From contig JAQIFP010000014.1 of the NCBI GenBank assembly GCA_030141585.1, positions 28,350 to 92,349 of the forward strand: DNA of 64,000 bases, given 5' to 3'. Positions 24,431 through 36,755 of this stretch are shown here, in pieces. Position numbers and translations under genes: made by a program. Within the stretch, counting starts at the first letter, position 1, and each line of letters opens with the position of its first letter. This stretch comes from Ophryocystis elektroscirrha (lineage: Eukaryota; Apicomplexa; Conoidasida; Neogregarinorida; Ophryocystidae). The notes beneath the pieces were generated by a model, which worked only from the letters and a program-made list of their open reading frames with translations, did not search any database and was not told where the DNA came from.

Positions 24431-26219
24431 ATGCGAGCTAGTAAAACAGAATTAGATGAACTTATTACAAATGTTCCCGATGTCCCTTCAGAGAAAAAAC
24501 TTAAGAAAAATTACATCTTACAGATCATTTTTATGATCATGTTTTTTTCTTTGTTGGCTGGTAACTATTCTGTTAACTTATCTTTGAGTGTCTGGAGCAC
24601 AAATATTGTATGTTAAGAAACACTTCCTATGAAGTTGACGTTTATATATTTATATACCATTATAATTAATATTATATATATTAATAGTATTATATATATT
24701 ATTATTATTAATATTATTAGTATTATATATATTTTTAATATTATATCTATTATTAATATTATATATATATTATTAGTAGTATATTAATTATTAGTACTAT
24801 ATATATTATAAGTATTAGATATAATATTGATAATTACACTATATTCTTAATATAATATTATTATTTAATACTATTTTATACCATAAAATATACTATATAA
24901 ATTTTATATAATAGTTTTTATAATGAGAATATCTATAAATTGTAGTTCCACGAAACTTCATTTACTGACAATGTGGCCTTGGCTTCAACTATTAGTTCAA
25001 TTATTTCGATGATTATCATTTTATTATTTGGTGACGCATTGGGGCGCAAAACTTTATATGTCATGCTGGTAGTCCAAATAGTGGCGCTTTCTTCCGTACC
25101 AATTCTCGCAAATTTCCCTAATAAAATTACTGCATGGATTTTAGTTATAATATTTTGTTTACATCAAATTGTTCTGAGTAACAATCAATTTCTTATACAA
25201 AGAATTGTTGTTTCAACTGGAGAGTATTATTTAGGGGTATTAAGAAAGGAAAAAAAAAAAATTTTGATAGGCAGCATTGTTAGCATTACCAATATCTGGA
25301 ATTTTCCAATGGATATTGCACGCTCAAATCTTAGCTCATACTAGTAATAATAATAATAGTGTATGCCTTAATTAGATCCTACTCGATATGTTATATTTGT
25401 ATTCGTTATAGCAGCGTGTTTGGCAGTAGTTGTGCTCTGTTTAGTAATCGTAAGTATATATATATACGTAATTAGTTTTTTTTTAGTATATAGAGTCAAA
25501 AAGTAGTCGCGACATATACAAATCAAAAAGCGATATACAAGTTACTGGTATAACTTATCGAGAATCTCTTTTAACAGCTATCAAGTAATCAATGACGAAG
25601 TAATTATTTTTTCTTTTTAGAACATCTTTACCGAGTTTTGTGAATATATTTTTTACGATGTCAAGCTTATCAATTATTTATCCGGTTATAATCCAATTAA
25701 TTGTGGAGCGCTCTTATTTGAATTTCCACGTTTTAACTGGATTAGTACAAGTTGGGGAACTCATGGGACGGTTTGTTTTTTTAATAATTATTAAATATTT
25801 AATAGTGTATTATTCTCTGTTGATTGGACGACAATTAAACAACGCCCTGGAATGTTTGTGGCCTTAATTCGATTCTTCGTTTATGTTCCTTTATACTTAA
25901 TAATATCAAAAAAACCAATTGATTCCATTTGGAAAAATGCATATTTCGTGTATCCTCTACATTTATCATTTGCGTTCACGTAATTTTTATATATTATCGA
26001 ATTTTTTTATATAGATTTGGATGGTTATTAACATGTGGTTTTATTACCGCACCGTTACAAACAGAGATAAAAAAAATTAAGATGGCTTGTGCAGATATAT
26101 CTTTGGCAACTCTAACATCAGGTATATATAACTATTGTATTACATATAATTTCTTTTTTACAGCAATTTTCCTTTCAACTTGGTTTGGAAAAATATGTAT
26201 CAAACCACTGTTAACTTAA
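24431..26219 (+). CDS. ENT: Equilibrative nucleoside transporter (ENT family)
   Basis: Multi-exon polytopic membrane protein of roughly 420 residues. Hydrophobic helices start with 'LQIIFMIMFFSLLAGNYSVN'. Splicing a 33-nt intron after 'STGEYYLG' gives 'AALLALPISGIFQWILHAQI'. The C-terminal half carries ENT landmarks: 'VGELMGR' joined by a 35-nt intron to 'VLFSVDWTTIKQRPGMFVAL', then 'IRFFVYVPLYLII' and 'FAFTFGWLLTCGFITAPL'. ENT proteins move purine nucleosides and nucleobases; apicomplexans depend on purine salvage, so a plasma membrane purine transporter is a fair inference. An early segment 'FGDALGRK' recalls the MFS loop motif, which is the main alternative, but the 'GR...RPG...LIRFF.YVPL' block is ENT-like. 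Stop TAA 26217-26219. Confidence 0.78.
24640..24945. repeat. A+T-only intron with (TATTA)/(ATT) repeats
   Basis: Intron 24608-24945 of the transporter gene consists almost entirely of A and T, with irregular TATTAATATTA-type units. Confidence 0.7.
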
Positions 26220-26640
26220 TCTCCTATTTACAGCTCATAATTTGTTTTCAATCAAATGTTATGAAATATAATATTTTAAACTTTTTAATAATATCTTTTA
26301 ATTGATATTAACTGAAGAATAAATACGCAGATAATTTATTCATAAAATTCCAAGTATATATTATATATACACTTTGTATATAAAAAAAAATAATTTCAAT
26401 GATTTGATTATATCACTGCTTACATTGTACACTTCCGCATAAGTTTATGGATTATTAGTTAAGCATATTTGAACTAAGACCTTCATATGTGTATATAGCT
26501 GCTATTTTTGAAGGCATCCATAGCTCTTTTTTATATATAAAATTTATAAATAAAAGAGGAAGATAAAATTGAAGAGATATATTTAACATAAATATCCTAA
26601 AAATCAACAACCGACATATTGGATAATAAAATACAAACAC
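26220..26640. other. Convergent intergenic spacer, ENT / XAP5
   Basis: 421 bp between two 3' ends. A minus-strand ORF at 26455-26640 looked at first like an XAP5 exon, but XAP5 already ends at 26641 after a better splice. Nothing else seen. Confidence 0.45.
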
Positions 26641-28325
26641 TCATTCCTTAACACAGTACTAAATAAATTACATGGATCTAAGAACAATTGTACTTGTTTC
26701 CATTGAGAAAGTAAAAATATACTCTTGTTTTTTTCGTACCATTTTTTTTGTACAACAATACCACGGTCTTTCTAATTATCACGTAAAATTTTATTAATTT
26801 ATTTTAATGACAAATAAATGGCATATGAATATAATATTCTTACATTATTTTCCGTAAAAAGTTTCTTATTATTAACGCCCCTAGACTCGTTTATTAATAG
26901 ATCATAAAAACGCACATTCTGCAATTTATTAAAGTAAAGAGGTAATCAATTTATAATATTACTAATAATTATTGTTATAACAATTATAATAATAATAATT
27001 GTAATAACAATATTACTAGTAATAATTATAATAATTATATTACTAATAATAAATACAATAATACTAATAAATATAATAATAAGATTACTAATAATAGATA
27101 TAGAATTGACTTACATTAGGAATTATTATTTGGTCTTTGACATATATAAGTTGATCTATCATTTGAAAGGAGCTTCCTGATTGCTTAAAGAGATTCATAA
27201 GACTAGTTCTGCATTTCGCTAGAAATTCACCAACTGTATTCCCTATAATGATTTCTTCTTCACAATTATGTTCCAGACCATCCCAGTAAGTGTAGTATAT
27301 TATTTCTTTTTTATCTGCTATCTATAAAATTACACGTTATTTTACTTTTAACTAGCTCCTGTTTTAGCTTCATTTCATCTAATTCGAGTGTTGGTTTTTC
27401 ATTTTCTTCAGAGACATTCTATTATTATTTGTAAATTATATTGTTTATATAAATAATACAAAGGCTAAAAGATAAAGAAGTACCGTTGTTAATATATCTT
27501 TAACAGTGGGATCTGTAAATACTTTAAACAATTTTTTTTCTCCAGGTAACTTTTTTTCTATAGGGAAAGATAGAAATAAATGTGAAGACAAACTTGAAAT
27601 GAATTCATCCTCTGAAGAGTCTTGAAGAAACGATAACTTGGTGGGTTGAACTGATAAAGGTTTGTTGGTTACATGACTTTTTGGACATTCAGGAAGTAAA
27701 GAAGAAGACGTTGGTTTTCTGGTAAACCCAATAATTTTTTAAAAGCTTAGTATTAAATAAAAACAAACATGTATACCAAATGAAATTTATTTTAAAGCGG
27801 AAAAAGGCATATAAGGAACTTTTAAACACAACTATTTATTTATTAAAATTTGATAAAGAACTTCATAGCTAATAATATTTAAATATTTATTTAATTAGTA
27901 ATTATTTTACTTAATTAATTAAATTAAATAACTGTATATATAGTATATAAAACATTCACGTATATTACTAGTTAACTAGCTTGAACTAAGCCTTGTTGCA
28001 GTATATTAACATTAAGCTATCTTTATTTTATAAGATATATATGTATGTTTACAAAAAATAAAGTAAAATTTCGATACTATTAATATACGGTTATAATAAC
28101 AGCGAGTAATATTGTACATATCTATGGTCTATATAATATACAATCAGTGGTAAACTACTTATTAGCTATTTCTGCCAATCTTCTTTTCTTCTCTCTATAT
28201 TCTTCTGCGGATATTAGCCCAATTGTATCTTTTTGAAACGCTGTTTCCAAAGCCTCTGATGAAGATTCCTGGTACTTTTCATCAATTTGAGATATTTTGA
28301 ATTTTCTTGGTGTCTTTTTATTCAT
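26641..28325 (-). CDS. FAM50: XAP5 / FAM50 family nuclear protein
   Basis: Homologue of FAM50/XAP5, a nuclear protein that associates with spliceosome components (family knowledge). About seven exons. N-terminal part: 'RKFKISQIDEKYQESSSEAL' and 'FQKDTIGLISAEEYREKRRR', matching the family's 'GLVTLNDMKAKQE' zone. The core is clear: 'IIYYTYWDGLEHNCEEEIII' then 'GNTVGEFLAKCRTSL', 'MIDQLIYVKDQIIIPN', 'FYDLLINESRGV' and 'KWYEKNKSIFLLSQW'. Splicing a 35-nt intron after 'WKQ' gives the end Y-C-V-K-E-stop (TGA 26643-26641); the family usually continues with 'YDPEKKWDKYTI', so the extreme C-terminus is shortened or diverged. The middle is acidic and Ser-rich. Confidence 0.88.
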
Positions 28326-28585
28326 GACTAAAAAATTATAAAAAAATAAATGATTAGGAATTCATTACGATATCCAGGATCATTTTTCCAAAGGTATATA
28401 TTCTCTTTTGAGATTAAAGGAAAATCAAATTATAACTCTAATTATCAACAATCTTTATGTATTCTGATTGACTATCATATATATACATGTTGCTTTTAGA
28501 CTTTCAGGAGGTTAAAATAAATTAAACCGTTTATTATGTTTTAGTGCATTAATTAAATTCATAAGTAATTATATTCGCATCGGCA

Positions 28586-30086
28586 TCACGTTATATTAAA
28601 AACAGTTTGATTTTCACAGTAAACATTTCCTAAGCTTTCAGCATCATTTACATCAGTTTGTAATAAAATTTTATCGTCATTTTCAGTGACAAGATCACTT
28701 TTTGATGCTTCAGAAGATTCAATTTTAGATTCAATCATAATTGTTGTGTCATTGCTTGTGTCTAGATATACTATACTAATAAATAAATATAGTCACCTGT
28801 AAGCTTTAGGTCATGTTTTGAATCAGTTGTCAAATCCGTTGAATTTGCACTAAGCTGAACATTTGTTGGCGTTCTGTAAAGTTCTTGTGACATATTAACT
28901 ATATCACTTTCATCATTTTCATATTCATCTAAGCAGAAAAAAGCATAATAACGAAATATTGTAAAACTGTACTGATTTTATTATAAATAGTAATGTTAGA
29001 TTTATATATTACCATTAGAAACTTCACAAAGATTGGTACGTGGATATATTGTGTTAGGAATAAGAAATTTATTATTTAAATCATCTTCACTTTCTTCTTC
29101 ATTCTCATCAAGATCACTTTCAACAGTTGATTCCACGGAAGTAACAGAATTATTGTCGTTACCTTCGCTGGCATTAGTATTACTAAAACTATTTATAGAT
29201 GACTTGGTAACTAGCTCTTTTGTATCTTCTAGCTGATCTATGGGTTTTTTTTCTGAAGTAAAATATAGATACAAATGATTGTTTTTGATTAAATTATGCG
29301 GGGAAATTAAAGAAGATGGTTTTGGTAATGAAAATAAAGACCCAAAATAACCAAAAATTCTTCGAGGTATGGATTCTGTTGATACAGAACTTTTATATGT
29401 TGTTTCATGTCTTTTCTGGCGTTTTTGTTGAGGTTCAACCAACTCTTTATCAACACTTAGCTCATCATCCGAAAAATTCGGCATGTATGAAGGCGTTATA
29501 TCTGGGCAACCAAACACAGGAGGAATATATGTTTGGAAATAATTTTTGTTTTTTAGTGACGATGAATCTTTGACACTTTGACGACGCTTTACAAGCTCTT
29601 CAACTTTCTAATTAAAAAAAAATGTATGAACTATCATTTGAAACTAATTCTTTCAGACAAAATGATAATTTCTAATGAATTAGATAAATATAATATGTGT
29701 ATTGTACTTTACAGTTATAAAATGAATTTTATTCAAATTTGACAAGTAATGTTTTATAATTAATCCGGTAATTAATTTGTTATAAAATAATTGCTTATTA
29801 TAATTAATACATGCCATACCCTTATTGTAGTACGGGTAGACTTAAGCTGAGCTTTAATAAGATTCTCAAGATCTTGTGAGTTATTAACGCTATCGATATA
29901 ATTAATGTCTTGTGATAAGCTTTTTATGAAACCATTCTCATCTCTATCCTCAATTAAACTTGAATCGAAAAGAATACTTTTAGGCTAAACAAAAAAATTA
30001 ATTGAATTTTTGATTAATAAGGATCTTACGTCATAATTTGAATTTTCATAAGAAATACGATCACGTTTTCGATTTATGGAAATCAT
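28586..30086 (-). CDS. Unrecognised acidic Ser/Asn/Asp-rich protein
   Basis: Not recognised. Five to six exons from ATG 30086-30084 to TGA 28588-28586, about 370 residues. The first exon begins 'MISINRKRDRISYENSNYD'. The largest exon (29012 to about 29600) includes a basic pair cluster 'QQKRQKRHE', the aromatic stretch 'RRIFGYFGSLFSLPKP', and a long acidic run near 'ESDLDENEEESEDDLNNKF'. The last exons are Glu/Asp/Ser-rich without hydrophobic helices. The basic cluster could serve nuclear import; the FG-containing piece alone is not enough to call a nucleoporin. A 26- or 35-nt intron near 28760-28795 is ambiguous (both keep the frame). Divergent from the next plus gene with only 184 bp between starts. 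Confidence 0.6.
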
Positions 30087-30270
30087 TTTTATTCCATCCT
30101 TAACTTTTTAACTTAATTCATTGTTTTGATTTTGTCCACCTATTCAGCAGAAAATTAAAAATAAAGTGTATAATACATAAAATTATAATTAACTTCAATG
30201 AAGCACTCAAATAGATTTACTTAGCATTAAACAGATTATTGAAATTTAATATTTGTTTCTTAAAGTTTTT

Positions 30271-31286
30271 ATGTCGGGTGTACAAAATTTCTTGAATCGA
30301 AAGTACAAAATATGTACATTTTTCCATACTGTGTTTCAATATTTACGAACAAATTAAGCGATAGTGTATGTTCAAGCTTGATAGAAGATTTAAAAAAATT
30401 TTATGTTGAAGATGTTCAAGTAACTATATCAGGCTTAGCAAATTTGATCAGAAAATAAGCACTGAAGCTGAACTAAGCAAATACACAGAAAAAGCCTCTA
30501 AACCCGTAATATGTGTGTGCTCTGCTTCCGCATGTTTCTATGTAATGCTACTTTGTTAAATAAGAATTGCAGTTATTAGGAAATGCGTACATGAAAGAAG
30601 TCCCAAAAAATTTGAAATGTTTGTTACTCTTTTGGTAATTATCATAACTTTTATTTAATATGGGATTAGTGGGCCGTATGAAGGATTTTATTCTAGATGG
30701 TCTACATCGTGTCCAGCCGTCAAATTTTTGTCACACAATTTGAAAGAAGTGAGATTATTTAATTAAAATAATTTGAATGATTTTATTATTGCTTAATTTC
30801 TCTTTGAGCAGTGATTAAATTGATATTCATTCTATTTATTGTTGTTCAACATAGGTCAGGAGAGCAGTTATTTGGTATCTCGCAGGAGGCGATTTCAGTC
30901 CAAATGGTAATACAATTCCCCCACCGACATTTGATACGCCTACTATGATCTGCAAACCTTCTTTAAAATCGCAGAATGACACTAAAATCAATCCACTTGA
31001 AAATATATCAAACTGTTCAGTCAAAGAAATCGTAAATTATCCGCTTGGAAAATCTTTAGATTATCACTCTGGAAATACTACAGATTTTCAAATTAGAAAT
31101 GCAACAGATTGCCAATTTAGAAATACTACAGATTATTTGTTGGAAAATAGCACAGATTATTCACTAGAAAATAATAAAGATTATCAGCTTGGAAATACTA
31201 CTGATTATCAACTTGAAAAACTTATTATTTTATGGCACTTAGCTGCTTGTGTTTCGAATAGTGGATTTACACCCATAACATCATAA
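30271..31286 (+). CDS. Unrecognised protein with C-terminal degenerate Asp-Tyr repeats
   Basis: Not recognised. Exons joined in phase: 'MSGVQNFLNR', 'DSVCSSLIEDLKKFYVEDVQ', then after a 32-nt intron 'KISTEAELSKYTEKASKP', 'VICVCSASACFY', 'LLGNAYMKEVPKNLKCLLLF', 'CGPYEGFYSRWSTSCPAVKF' and 'VRRAVIWYLAGGDFSPNGNT'. The core is compact and rich in Cys and aromatic residues. The last exon (about 30856-31286) ends in seven degenerate repeats of 7-9 residues around N-x-T-D-[YFC]-x-[LI], for example 'NTTDFQIR', 'NTTDYLLE', 'NTTDYQLE'. No signal peptide or clear membrane segment. It runs tandem with the next plus gene. No function proposed. Confidence 0.6.
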
Positions 31287-31571
31287 AATCAATGAAGAAC
31301 AATATTAGTTCCAAAATTGTACAAGACTATATTTTCATTACTTTTTAAGAATATCTTAAATTAGACTCGCTATTTTTTTTCAATTATTCGTTGAAAATTA
31401 AAGGAAATGAAATTTTTCTCTCAATTTTACAAAACTGTATGATTATATATGTCGTGAGATTATATCTGGGACTAAAACATATGATTTTTATTCAAAACAA
31501 ATTCATCAGCTCTATATAAATAAGGTTTAAATTTCTCATTAACACAGCTATTAAATAGACATAATTCAAAA

Positions 31572-33397
31572 ATGCCCACAGCAGCAGATTTAGGAATAAG
31601 TGAAAAAGAGTATCAGGATGCAATCAATCTTGAAAAAATTTATGACTTGATTCAAAATAATGATATAACGTGTTCAAAATGCAGACTTGTAAGGTAAATG
31701 GTGTTGAACAGAGTTTCTTTAGGATCCAACTCATTTTGACCCTGGAAGCTTACAATTTTTATGCTATAGACATTCAAAAGATTACAGGGCTTCGAAGGAA
31801 ATTGGTTGTTACCAGTTTGGTAGCTTTGAGGTTCAAAAATTAATTCGTCGATATGAACCACCAATGTAAATTATAATAACATAATGTAGATATGTGAATT
31901 CAATGTTTAATTCTCCACAATTGTCCCTGTGCATATATATATAGTATAAGAATTATTTCTTGTTATATACGGGTAAAGTTTACAATACAACCATATATAT
32001 ACACTATATTTAAATTTATATATATTAAGTCGAAATAACCGCATAATTTTGGGTTTCTTGATTATATATAATAAAATAAGGTTGCTTAGACAAAAATACA
32101 TATAGTATATATTTTTCTGTAAAAAATAATTTAGAAAATCTTCAAATCGTGGATCGAAACGCAAAATAAAAAGTAGTAGCAGAAAAGCTAAGCTAAATGA
32201 TTCACGTAGTGCAAGCTCAGATGATAATAAACCTCTTTATTTTAAACCTCCGTAAGTAATTTTTTTTCTAGACTTACGTTCAGTTCACGTAAAAATAATG
32301 AATCTAACAATTTTTTCACCGATAGTGAAAATGCATTTAAACAAGGTTTTAATAAATCATTTGATCAGCAAGATCAAATAAATACTAACTCATTTGAGAA
32401 CGCTGGATTTGCACAGCAGGAACATCCAAATTTTGGCCATATGCCCAAGGCGCCTAAATATTCTCCACCAGGCTATGAAAAAAATTTTCCGTCTTCTTAT
32501 TCGCAGCCCAGTCCGTTATATAACAGCCTTAACACACCCAAATATCCTCCTCAGACTGCTAAATGCATGCCTTATTCTCAGCCTGTAAATTATCCTCAAA
32601 CAGACTATTATTCTCAATTTGAAAACCCGTCATATATAAATAATTCTTCATATTATAAAAACCCTCCATATGCTGAAAATAATTTAAACGCTGATAACTC
32701 TTTATATCCAGATAACCCTTCATATCCTTATAATCCTACATATTTAGAAAATTCTTCATATCCAGAAGATCGTTATTCCAAATCCATGTATGATAATTCT
32801 TCATTTGGTAGATCATACCGACCTCAAGCTAAATATGAACAACCTAATGGAAATAATTTAAATAATATGAGTTCAGCATATGCTCAATATACCAAAGTGC
32901 CACAATATATGGAACCCTACAATAAATCATATCCTAATTCTAAATCATTTATGTTTGAACAAGCTCCTCATCCTATGTACGCTTCAAGTAATAAGAACAT
33001 GTATAATAATCCACCATTTTTTAATTATCCTAATACAAACAATATATACAATGCTCCTAAAAACCCCGGACATTCAACAGTAAGAGAACCCCAACCTTTC
33101 GACCAACATCGGCGCTCTAGGTCTCTTACGCCGGGTCGATCTCCAGAACTTCAGCAAAGATATTTGTCTGATAGACTTCAAGATCGATTTTATTCCACAA
33201 GTGATATTAGAATGAAATATCCCAGTAGTGTTCCTAACATTTACCTTACAAATAATCATCAAGACAATTCTTATCGTTATATGTCTAAAAATCCTTTTTT
33301 AAACGCTAAAAACATGATTTATAGCGACCCACAATCTCTTCCAACCACGCGTGGTCAACAACCCTCCGTGCAAACGTATGTATTAAATCAAAATTAG
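31572..33397 (+). CDS. Unrecognised Tyr/Asn/Pro-rich protein with N-terminal Cys motif
   Basis: Not recognised. Four exons. Exon 1 begins 'MPTAADLGISEKEYQDAIN' and ends in 'DITCSKCRL'; a 34-nt intron joins it to 'DPTHFDPGSLQFLCYRHSKD', giving a C-x2-C ... C-x2-H pattern that could bind zinc. A short basic exon follows ('SKRKIKSSSRKAKLN'). The last exon (32313-33397) is long low complexity dominated by Tyr, Asn, Pro and Ser, with repeating 'NPSY', 'NSSY', 'DNSSF' units, and a short Arg/Ser piece 'RRSRSLTPGRSPE'. About 570 residues in all. Compositions like this are common in cytoskeletal and pellicle proteins of apicomplexans and in condensate-forming proteins, but that is only a compositional hint. 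Confidence 0.65.
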
Positions 33398-33740
33398 ATA
33401 CAAATATAAATTTACGTAAAGATTCAATAATTAGACTATTGAATATACACATTTCAATAAATTAATTATTGATATTTAATTGCGCTTTTTATTGATAATA
33501 TCAATAACAAAATTGTTTGATTCGAACTAAAGCAGGCAACAAATGTACAAAACAAATTATAGTATTCCAAATTTAACTCCCAATCAAGTAATATAGTAAT
33601 AAAAAAATAATAAGTTTATTATAGAAGGAGTGGTGGGAGTAACTCTAAATTTAATGAACCTTTTTTTTTGTTACATTACTTATGGCATAGTTTTTGTTAT
33701 TTTTTTATATGTTTCTCTCTTCAAATGCTTTGAATATCAA
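33398..33740. other. Convergent intergenic spacer
   Basis: 343 bp between the 3' ends of the Tyr/Asn/Pro-rich gene and RPB3. A T-run near 33661-33669 and A+T-rich sequence; no exon seen. Confidence 0.45.
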
Positions 33741-35374
33741 TTACATTAAATTTAGTATAAAATTCTCTTTTTGGGAAGTTCGACTGTGTCTGTCATCTTG
33801 GATGCGAGTTGTTATATCATCAACTTGGAATCTTTCTAATTTGGATGATTCAATCAAAAGTGTTTCAGTTTTTCCTTCAAGAACTTCAAATGCCATATCA
33901 ACAATTTGCTCGGGAGATAACGCTCCAGTTGACTAAAAAATATATTAGAAAAAAGCAGTAATTACGAGGGTATATATTTACAAAAAAAATATTTAGTGTA
34001 TAATTAAGTATTATACGTGTAACGAAATATTGTATTATATAACATTTAGCATCTTTAGCTACCTCAACAATGAACTTAAATACGTCTGGTTTGTGAGAGA
34101 TTTTAATTAAATCTTGATATCCTAGTTCACGAGTTACATTTATAATTTCATCGGTAAAGTCACATGCGTCTATATTTGAAAGTGTAAGAGCTGAAGGAGT
34201 GAAAGCATCTCCTTCACATGTAAATACTTTTTTGTGACAGGAATCAGCTCTAAAAAGAACTAAAATCTATCTGGAATCTTACATTTTTTGTTGTATTGGA
34301 AGTGGAACAGTTTCAAGAAGTTTCTCATTGATTGTAATTTCAGGCTCATACTAAAATAATCTTTCAATGAAAAGTAATAACCAACTTGAAATACTGCATT
34401 AGACACTGGACTCCATTTTGCATGCAACTTTCCTATTCCTTTTACTGCTATTAATTGACAGTTTAAACGTTGGTTTCTAGTAAGTTTAGCTACTTCAATA
34501 GGGTGCTACGAAAAAAATTGATTATTTTATTGAATCATAACTATATAAATATTTATTATACAAATTTTTACTTATTTATATCACTCGATATAAAGATATC
34601 ATATTTATATATAAACATATAAAATTATTGTAATTACGTGTAAAAACACAAAATCTTACACCATTTTGCATTGTTAGATCTTCTAAACGAGGAACAGGCA
34701 TAGGATTATCAGCTATATTCTTATTTACGCAAACACATATAAATACGTGACGGGTTTGTTCCTGTTAAGTCTAAATGGGTTATAGTAAGATTTTCATCAT
34801 CTCGGCATGTTACGTCTAATTGGAACTCAACACTACAGCTAGGGCAGCGGTCAGAGCATGAACAATCCTACTAAGCCCTCATATACACTTATATATACCT
34901 TCTTGTACTTAAAATCTCGAACTCTATTTGAATCTATTGGCAGCAAACCGAATCTAATAAGATATTATCAAACTCAGTTTCATTGTAATTTAAAGTAAAC
35001 TTAATCTATCACATATATATATATGTATATATAAATATAGATATATAAATATATATATGCATATATAGATTATATAATACCTGTGCGCTAAAAATTCATC
35101 ATGTAAAACAGACGTGTTCTCGTAAATTGTTACCAACTCAATAGCTAAGGTTGGCACTTCAGCTATCTGTTATAATAAAAGGATATAAATAAATAATAAT
35201 TTAAAATCTATGCAGGGTTTTGTGTACAATTGCACGCACCATAACTCGTCTTAATGCATTGGCAAAACTTGCATCTTTATTTCTTAATACAAAATGAACA
35301 TGATTTCTAGTTAGTTCGGTTATTTCTATACGTGGAATTTTTAAATTCCACGTATTCAAATTATTATTAGTCAT
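33741..35374 (-). CDS. POLR2C: RNA polymerase II subunit RPB3
   Basis: Alpha-like subunit that pairs with RPB11 in the assembly platform of RNA polymerase II. Multi-exon, start ATG 35374-35372, stop TAA 33743-33741. Landmarks: '[20 protein letters not shown]', '[20 protein letters not shown]', 'DEFLAHRIGLLP', the zinc-binding loop with C-x-C...C-x2-C ('[20 protein letters not shown]'), '[18 protein letters not shown]', and a C-terminal alpha-like part '[17 protein letters not shown]'. The 'CDSCSVE'-type loop favours RPB3 over RPAC1. The tail after 'QVDDITTRI' is short and Ser/Arg-rich. Confidence 0.93.
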
Positions 35375-35685
35375 ACTTTCTCAAGTAGGAAAACCGCTTT
35401 TTAATTCAATACACATAAAATTTGTATTTAATTATTGAAGGAATCAAGAAATAAACCAGTACAGCTTATATACTAACAATTTAGTTTTCTACATATATTA
35501 GACATATAAGAGATATTTTATATAACATTAAAAAAAAAAAACCTTTCTTTTTTGTTTTTATAACTAAAAAAAAATATTATAACTTATAAATTCTTTATTA
35601 AGAAGTTAATTGCTTATTTGTTATATATAAATACAAATTTAAAAAAAAAAAAATTACTTGACAGGAATCGTCTAACTGTCGCAGG
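35375..35685. promoter_or_regulatory. Divergent intergenic region, RPB3 / LSD1-type zinc finger gene
   Basis: 311 bp between divergent starts, with A- and T-runs near 35530-35575 and 35640-35652. Promoter role inferred from orientation. Confidence 0.4.
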
Positions 35686-36755
35686 ATGAGCTCATCGAAT
35701 CAAGAAGAACTTTCGACATCATTGCCGCAACAAAGGCAGCCAATGATGCAAAATAATATTTTGCAAAATAACATGATGCAAAGCAATGGAATACAACAAC
35801 AGCTATCTCAGCAAACAGCTCCCAAAGCTCGTTTGCAGTGCCACAGCTGTGAAAGATTATTAGAGTATGATGCTGGCGCTCAATACGTCCAGGTATATTT
35901 ATATTATAATCTTATTTTTGTCTGTTGTCTAAAATTAAAAAATATGTAAATTTATATAATTGACTATATTTATAGTGTTTCGGATGTGGAGCCATGAATG
36001 CTGTTCAAGCTAATTCTCAAACTGGAGGCCAGGTAAATTTTTAAAAAAGACCAATAACATAACATATAATTCATATATATACATTTATATTAAATATATT
36101 ATATAAATATATATAAGATATATTATATAACTTATATTATATAAATGTGTATATATGTATATATATGTATATACATATATATTATGATATATATCATATA
36201 ATATATAAGATTATAATAAATAGATACAGTTCATTGTGAAGCTTCAATAATATGAAAGACACGTACTTTTTTTTATACGACGAGTTAATCTTTCAATCGT
36301 ATATTCTAATAAACTATAAAAAGTTGTATATAAAGTAATCAAGGATATTTGTAATTGATAGGTCTTAAGTATGTTATGTGCAATATGTCATACAACAAAT
36401 TTGGCACCCTACGGCATTAATTATGTGAGATGCGGGAACTGCAGTACAATTTCTCAAGTAAAAATATCATATACGTATACAGTTAAATTAGGTATCCCAT
36501 GCATACAGACAAAATAGAATGATGGCATCAAATCAACAACAGATGCCGCCCATGACTGCATCTCCCGATAACTCGAATGCAAATCCAACTCAACAACTCG
36601 AGCAAGGTCAACAACAAATTGCTGATCAGACGCCACCACAAGATACAGCAGCTACAATAAATTCACTGGAGCATCAGCAAAATCAGCAACAGCAATCTAC
36701 CGAAGATGTTTTAAATAATTATCAGCAACAAAATAAATTGCCAGATGAGTTGTAA
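35686..36755 (+). CDS. LSD1-type zinc finger protein, Gln-rich
   Basis: Four exons. The N-terminus is Gln/Asn/Met-rich. Two LSD1-type fingers follow: the first C-x2-C...C-x2-C ('CHSCERLLEYDAGAQYVQ' spliced to 'CFGCGAMNAV'), the second 'CAICHTTNLAPYGINYVRC' with G-N-C, each with the family's L-x-Y/P-x2-G-x3-V spacing. The tail (36500-36755) is Gln-rich again. LSD1-type fingers are best known from plant cell-death regulators and metacaspases and also occur in protists; they are thought to act in protein or DNA contacts. The role here is unknown. The last intron is 34 nt, the others longer; intron 3 (about 36032-36360) holds TA repeats. Confidence 0.85.

Noticed and set aside
24973..25867. Major facilitator superfamily transporter
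   Set aside because: The 'FGDALGRK' segment suggested MFS, but the spliced C-terminal half follows the ENT pattern around 'GR...RPG...LIRFFVYVPL', so ENT is preferred.
26455..26640. Last exon of XAP5 in the minus ORF
   Set aside because: Its residues do not resemble the XAP5 end, and a 35-nt intron after 'WKQ' gives a stop at 26641 before this ORF.
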